A stretch of 64,000 nt of DNA, taken from CBDCNP01 sp965222425 (GTDB taxonomy: Bacteria; Acidobacteriota; Vicinamibacteria; Marinacidobacterales; DATDRI01). The position numbers and the translations under genes were made by a program. The notes under the pieces are model-generated. The model did not search any database. It saw nothing but the letters and a program-made list of their open reading frames with translations, and was not told where the DNA came from. Numbering within the stretch: position 1 is the first letter of the stretch; each line of letters opens with the position of its first letter. The DNA lies in the NCBI GenBank assembly GCA_965222425.1, contig CBDCTW010000005.1, positions 130,988 through 194,987 on the forward strand, read 5' to 3'. Shown in pieces: positions 61,384-64,000 of this stretch.

Positions 61384-62153
61384 ACGCGAAGAGCATCGAG
61401 CTCCAGAGCATCCGTCAGCATTGCAAGACGCTTCGCATGCCGAGCGTGGCAACGCAGTTCCAGAAGATTGCCGAACAAGCGCAGCGCGACGAGCACAGCT
61501 ATGTCCGCTACCTCGACGTGCTGCTCAGCGCCGAAGTCGAGGAGCGTGAACACCGCGCGGTTCAAAGACGACTGAAGGAAGCACAACTACCGAGAGCGAA
61601 GACGCTCGAGGAGTTCGACTTCTCGCAATCGCCGAAGGTCTCCGCCCGTCGGATACGAGAACTGGCCGAAGGCGACTACATCGACCATGCACGGCCGGTT
61701 CTGTTTCTCGGCGATGCCGGCACAGGCAAGACTCATCTGGCCACGGCATTGTGTGTAGCGGCGTGCCAGCAACGTCGCCGCGTTCGCTTCACGACGGCCT
61801 CGAGACTCGTCAACGAACTCGTTGAAGCTAGGGAGGAGCACGAACTCTCGCGAGTGATCCGTCGCTACGCCCGCTACGAGTTGTTGTGCATCGACGAGCT
61901 CGGCTACGTCCCACTCGCCGATGTCGGCGCCGAGCTTCTGTTCCAAGTGGTTTCGGAACGATGCGAAAGGGCGGCGCTCGTGATCACCACCAACCTGCCC
62001 TTCTCGGAGTGGACCCAGGTGTTCACGAACGTCCGCCTGTGCAAGGCACTGCTCGACCGAGTCACGGACCAGGCGCACATACTCGAAACCGGCACCGAAT
62101 CCTATCGGTTCCGGCGCACCCTGAAGAGCGAGAAAAAGACCATAAAGGCATGA
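61380..62153 (+). CDS. istB: IS21-family helper ATPase IstB
   Basis: A 257-residue AAA+ ATPase that selects the target for IstA. Marks: LRMPSVATQFQKIAEQAQRDEHSYVRYLDVLLSAE, Walker A GDAGTGKT (111-118), Walker B LLCIDELGYVPLADVGAELLFQVVSERCER, sensor TTNLPFSEWTQVF and ALLDRVTDQAHILETGTESYRF. GTG 61380 overlaps the IstA stop. Intact, so this IS21 element is potentially active. Confidence 0.95.
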   Translation: MNAKSIELQSIRQHCKTLRMPSVATQFQKIAEQAQRDEHSYVRYLDVLLSAEVEEREHRAVQRRLKEAQLPRAKTLEEFDFSQSPKVSARRIRELAEGDYIDHARPVLFLGDAGTGKTHLATALCVAACQQRRRVRFTTASRLVNELVEAREEHELSRVIRRYARYELLCIDELGYVPLADVGAELLFQVVSERCERAALVITTNLPFSEWTQVFTNVRLCKALLDRVTDQAHILETGTESYRFRRTLKSEKKTIKA

Positions 62154-62290
62154 GTTCGTTGGGTTTCACTAGCCGCGGCCTGCACTTCGTTCCGGCCGCG
62201 GAATAAGGAAAGGGGCTTTCTTACAGCTCGTCTTTATTAATCAATAACTTAGGGTGGGCCAAATTAGATGAGCAAAGTGGGCCAGACCGA

Positions 62291-62666
62291 GTGGACAAAC
62301 ACAAGGCGCGTATATCTCCATGTCAGGTTCTCCCGCGCCACACGTACCATGAGCTCACGGACGTCCTTCGCCGTGGGAGGTCGGCCTGGACTCCGGTTCT
62401 TGGTGCCATCGTACTTGGCTGCGATGAGGTAGCGGTACCAGCGCAACAGCGTAGCGGGTGTGGCAACGGACGCAATCTCGGCCAGCACCCAGCGGCCCAA
62501 GGCCTTGACGGCGAGCCTGCGCCGGTCGTCGTCAGAGAGCCTGAGACGTTTGCCCCGAACCCGGCTCGGAGCACACGGTTTTCCTCTCGCAGGTAGTCAA
62601 CCACGTCCTGCTGCTGGCGGTTGACCCAGCCAGAACGAGCAGTAAGAATTGCACATGGTACGTCAT
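62291..62666 (-). pseudogene. Integrase-type transposase, N-terminal part
   Basis: ATG 62666 starts MTYHVQFLLLVLAG, with NRQQQDVVDYLREENRVLR in the next frame, then (after another shift) LGRWVLAEIASVATPATLLRWYRYLIAAKYDGTKNRSPGRPP and LMVRVARENLTWRYTRL, typical of integrase-type transposases (KFDGSK, SPGRP). The protein is cut at the IS21 insertion; its continuation is at 59458-59760. Confidence 0.75.
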
Positions 62667-62801
62667 GATGGATCCGAAGATAACACCCTCGGGCCAGACG
62701 ATTGTAAAGCCCACGGCCCTTGACCTAGTCGCAAAACACAGACTCTAAGTGGCTGATTTATGGCCTATTTCAAAAGGGCCGAGTTTTGGCACAGGACGGG
62801 G

Positions 62802-63030
62802 TGCGGTCCGTTATGGCTGGCGAACAACCCGACGAGAAGGTGTATTTCTACCACAATGGCTACCGAAGCGGTTACCGTCGTTTCGATTGGATCCGCTTAG
62901 GCACAGACAGCGCCGTATTCATGTTGAGTGGGGACGATCCGCCAGCAACGGAGGTCACGTGAGGTCACGTAGTGTACCCCGCCGTTCTTTTTCCACGGTA
63001 TTGGGTACGCATCGGGTGATCCCCGCTACG
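62802..63030. other. Spacer between mobile remnants
   Basis: 229 bases containing a short open stretch (DEKVYFYHNGYRSGYRRFDWIRLGTDSAVFMLSGDDPP) that ends at a TGA near 62961. It resembles the end of some exported small proteins but has no recognised family. GGTCACGT is repeated twice at 62953-62968. Confidence 0.3.
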
Positions 63031-63349
63031 CCGTCCTGTGCTAAAACTCGGCCCTTTTGAAAGACCGTGGCTGTAATTTAATGCACCGTAAAGTCTTAGC
63101 GTCATTTCACCAACACTTAATGGCGGAAGCACCCATGAGGTCTGTGTGAGCAGCAGGGCTGCCCGATCGAACAACGGCTGCCTGACCAACAGTAGGATTT
63201 GCACATGGTACGTCATGATGGATCCGAAGATAACACCCTCGGGCCAGACGATTGTAAAGCCCACAGCCCTTGGCACCGTCGCAAAACACAGACGCTAAGC
63301 TGCTGATTTATCGGCTATTTCAAGAGGGCCGAGTTTTGGCACAGGACGG
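63031..63349. mobile_element. 319-bp MITE-like relative of the integrase element
   Basis: Its ends CCGTCCTGTGCTAAAACTCG (63031) and, in reverse complement at 63349, CCGTCCTGTGCCAAAACTCG match the tips of the 59406-62801 element. The right ~165 bases, with the integrase start (ATG at 63215-63213 region on the minus strand, MTYHVQILLLV), match 62640-62801; the middle is unrelated short sequence. It is an internally deleted, non-coding derivative. Confidence 0.65.
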
Positions 63350-63350
63350 G

Positions 63351-63599
63351 ATGGCGGAGGATTCCTACCAACGGCGGGATATGAGCCTTCCTCAGCTCAT
63401 GGTCGATCCGGCCCTGAAATCACTAGCCGAGGAGCTGGGGATGGTCGAGCTCCCACGGCAAAATGAGGCTCTAGACCTACTCGTAGCGAAGCGCGGTGAC
63501 CGGAGCGACACTGGCCGCCCGGCGTGCCGAGAGGTAGCTCGCCAACATCGTGGTTCCACCATCCGCATCGTTGGCGGCGGACGCCGGTGTCAAACCGTA
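63351..63599 (+). other. Degraded coding stretch of unknown origin
   Basis: MAEDSYQRRDMSLPQLMVDPALKSLAEELGMVELPRQNEALDLLVAKRGD reads well, then the frame seems to shift to VTGATLAARRAER, a TAG, and LANIVVPPSASLAADAGVKP. No family recognised. It may be the tail of a gene whose start was removed by the mobile element at 63031-63349. Confidence 0.3.
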
Positions 63600-63660
63600 G
63601 TCTTTGCAAAGGGTTATCCATCTGTAGCTCTTTTTTACAATGGCGGCCGGAAAACGTTCC

Positions 63661-63666
63661 TATAAT
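63661..63666 (+). promoter_or_regulatory. -10 box TATAAT, 12 nt before fxsA
   Basis: A consensus TATAAT begins 12 bases before ATG 63673, again placing the transcription start at the codon. A T-rich TTTACA lies at 63634-63639, too far for normal spacing (21 bases), so the -35 is weak. Confidence 0.6.
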
Positions 63667-63672
63667 GGCGGT

Positions 63673-64000
63673 ATGGGAAAGCTTCTTTTGCTGTTCGTCA
63701 TCGTCCCCGCCGCGGAGCTCGCCCTTCTCATCCAAGCGGGAATCTATCTCGGTACGTGGCCGACGCTCGCCTTGATCGTCTTCACCGGCATCGTGGGTGC
63801 GTATCTGGCACGGCGGCAAGGTCTCTCGGTTTTGACCCGCGCTCAGAAGCAGATGGCCCGTGGCGAGGTCCCCGCGGGCTCGCTTGCGGACGGCGTCATG
63901 ATCCTCGTCGCGGGCGCACTGCTGATGACACCGGGGATCTTCACCGACGCATTCGGCTTCTCGTTGCTCGTGCCCGGCTTCCGCAACCTCATCAAAGACA
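63673..64000 (+). CDS. fxsA: FxsA-family membrane protein (runs off the window)
   Basis: The first 109 codons of a cytoplasmic-membrane protein: MGKLLLLFVIVPAAELALLIQAGIYLG, WPTLALIVFTGIVGAYLARRQGLSVL, ARGEVPAGSLADGVMILVAGALLMTPGIFTDAFGFSLLVPGFRNLI. This is the FxsA signature (P..E..LL, G..L.RxQG, G.LL..PGF.TD..G). E. coli FxsA overproduction relieves T7 exclusion by the F plasmid; its normal role is unclear. The gene continues past 64000. Confidence 0.92.
   Translation, partial: MGKLLLLFVIVPAAELALLIQAGIYLGTWPTLALIVFTGIVGAYLARRQGLSVLTRAQKQMARGEVPAGSLADGVMILVAGALLMTPGIFTDAFGFSLLVPGFRNLIKD

Larger units (their letters stand above)
59752..62290 (+). mobile_element. IS21-family element (about 2.54 kb)
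   Basis: istA and istB are complete and in order. Imperfect terminal repeats typical of IS21 lie outside them: TTGGCCCATTTCGCTCATTTGATTTGGCCCACCC on the left (from 59758) and, in reverse complement, TCTGGCCCACTTTGCTCATCTAATTTGGCCCACCC on the right (to about 62286). It is inserted into the integrase pseudogene. The exact tips and target duplication cannot be fixed by eye. Confidence 0.88.
59406..62801 (-). mobile_element. Integrase-type element with long inverted ends, interrupted by IS21
   Basis: Its outer tips are CCCCGTCCTGTGCCAAAACT at 59406 and the reverse complement ending at 62801. The inverted ends extend over more than 100 bases (through GAAATAGGCCATAAATCAGC and GTCGCAAAACACAGAC to ACAATCGTCT) and contain the start of an integrase gene on the right and its tail on the left. 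The gene is frameshifted and internally deleted and is split by the IS21-family element. No flanking direct repeat is obvious. Confidence 0.7.

Overview
The window looks like a chromosomal segment of a GC-rich Gram-negative bacterium. Envelope genes support this: two periplasmic parvulin-type isomerases, an O-antigen/polysaccharide type ABC exporter, a heptose adenylyltransferase domain, several outer-membrane beta-barrels and a soluble lytic transglycosylase. The gene mix (Tat-type M20 hydrolase, DUF4388, STAS and PilZ proteins, class V aminotransferase beside serA, fused ACP-ligase-acyltransferase) reminds me of Acidobacteriota or a neighbouring phylum. That placement is inference from family composition; no rRNA gene is present to settle it.

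Layout. 1-2.7 kb: bufferin-like Cys-rich protein, a broken YceI gene, a frameshifted M19 dipeptidase and a DUF2784 membrane protein. 2.7-12.2 kb (minus): a tightly packed operon, ABC-2 permease, ABC ATPase, heptose adenylyltransferase, mfd, two PpiC-type isomerases, S4 RNA-binding protein, tRNA-dihydrouridine synthase, joined mostly by 4-bp stop/start overlaps. 12.2-17 kb: a divergent M20-family protein, a small membrane-protein gene split by an IS256-family element, and a truncated TamB-like gene. 17-24 kb: ACP/adenylating-ligase/acyltransferase fusion, DUF3616-like protein, an array of ~60-bp repeats, a broken STAS gene and a PilZ gene hit by a small ISL3-type element. 24-30 kb: HNH nuclease, several broken genes, thrC-thrB and a MATE pump. 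30-36 kb (minus): serine synthesis pair (class V aminotransferase-serA), then a class III aminotransferase and a beta-lactamase-fold hydrolase. 36-42.6 kb: internally deleted aldehyde dehydrogenase, methyltransferase, FabZ, then a SAM-I riboswitch with terminator in front of thrC-aspartokinase-homoserine dehydrogenase. 42.6-51 kb: acyl-CoA/lipid genes (thioesterase, broken acyl-CoA ligase, alcohol dehydrogenase, CoA-transferase, thiolase) with small intact and broken genes between. 51-58.6 kb: TPR protein, sulfatase-fold protein, YkgJ-type cysteine cluster, beta-barrels. 58.6-63.4 kb: a mobile-element cluster: second ISL3-type copy, an integrase-type element with long inverted ends interrupted by a complete IS21-family element, and a ~320-bp relative. 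The window ends inside an FxsA-family gene.

Metabolic logic: the aspartate family is split into two loci, thrC-thrB without a visible riboswitch and thrC-ask-hom under SAM control, so methionine/SAM status should throttle the entry and branch steps. serA sits with a class V aminotransferase as a serine module.

The most striking general feature is decay: about fifteen genes carry nonsense codons, frameshifts, internal deletions, truncations or insertions next to at least four kinds of mobile element. This suggests either recent genome erosion or a draft-quality assembly, and some lesions (in-frame deletion, clean insertions with target duplications) cannot be explained by base-calling errors. 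Novel-looking items are the palindromic ~44/60-bp intergenic repeat family, the paired non-autonomous ISL3 derivatives, and a recurring -10 box placed 12-13 nt before start codons, as expected for leaderless mRNAs.
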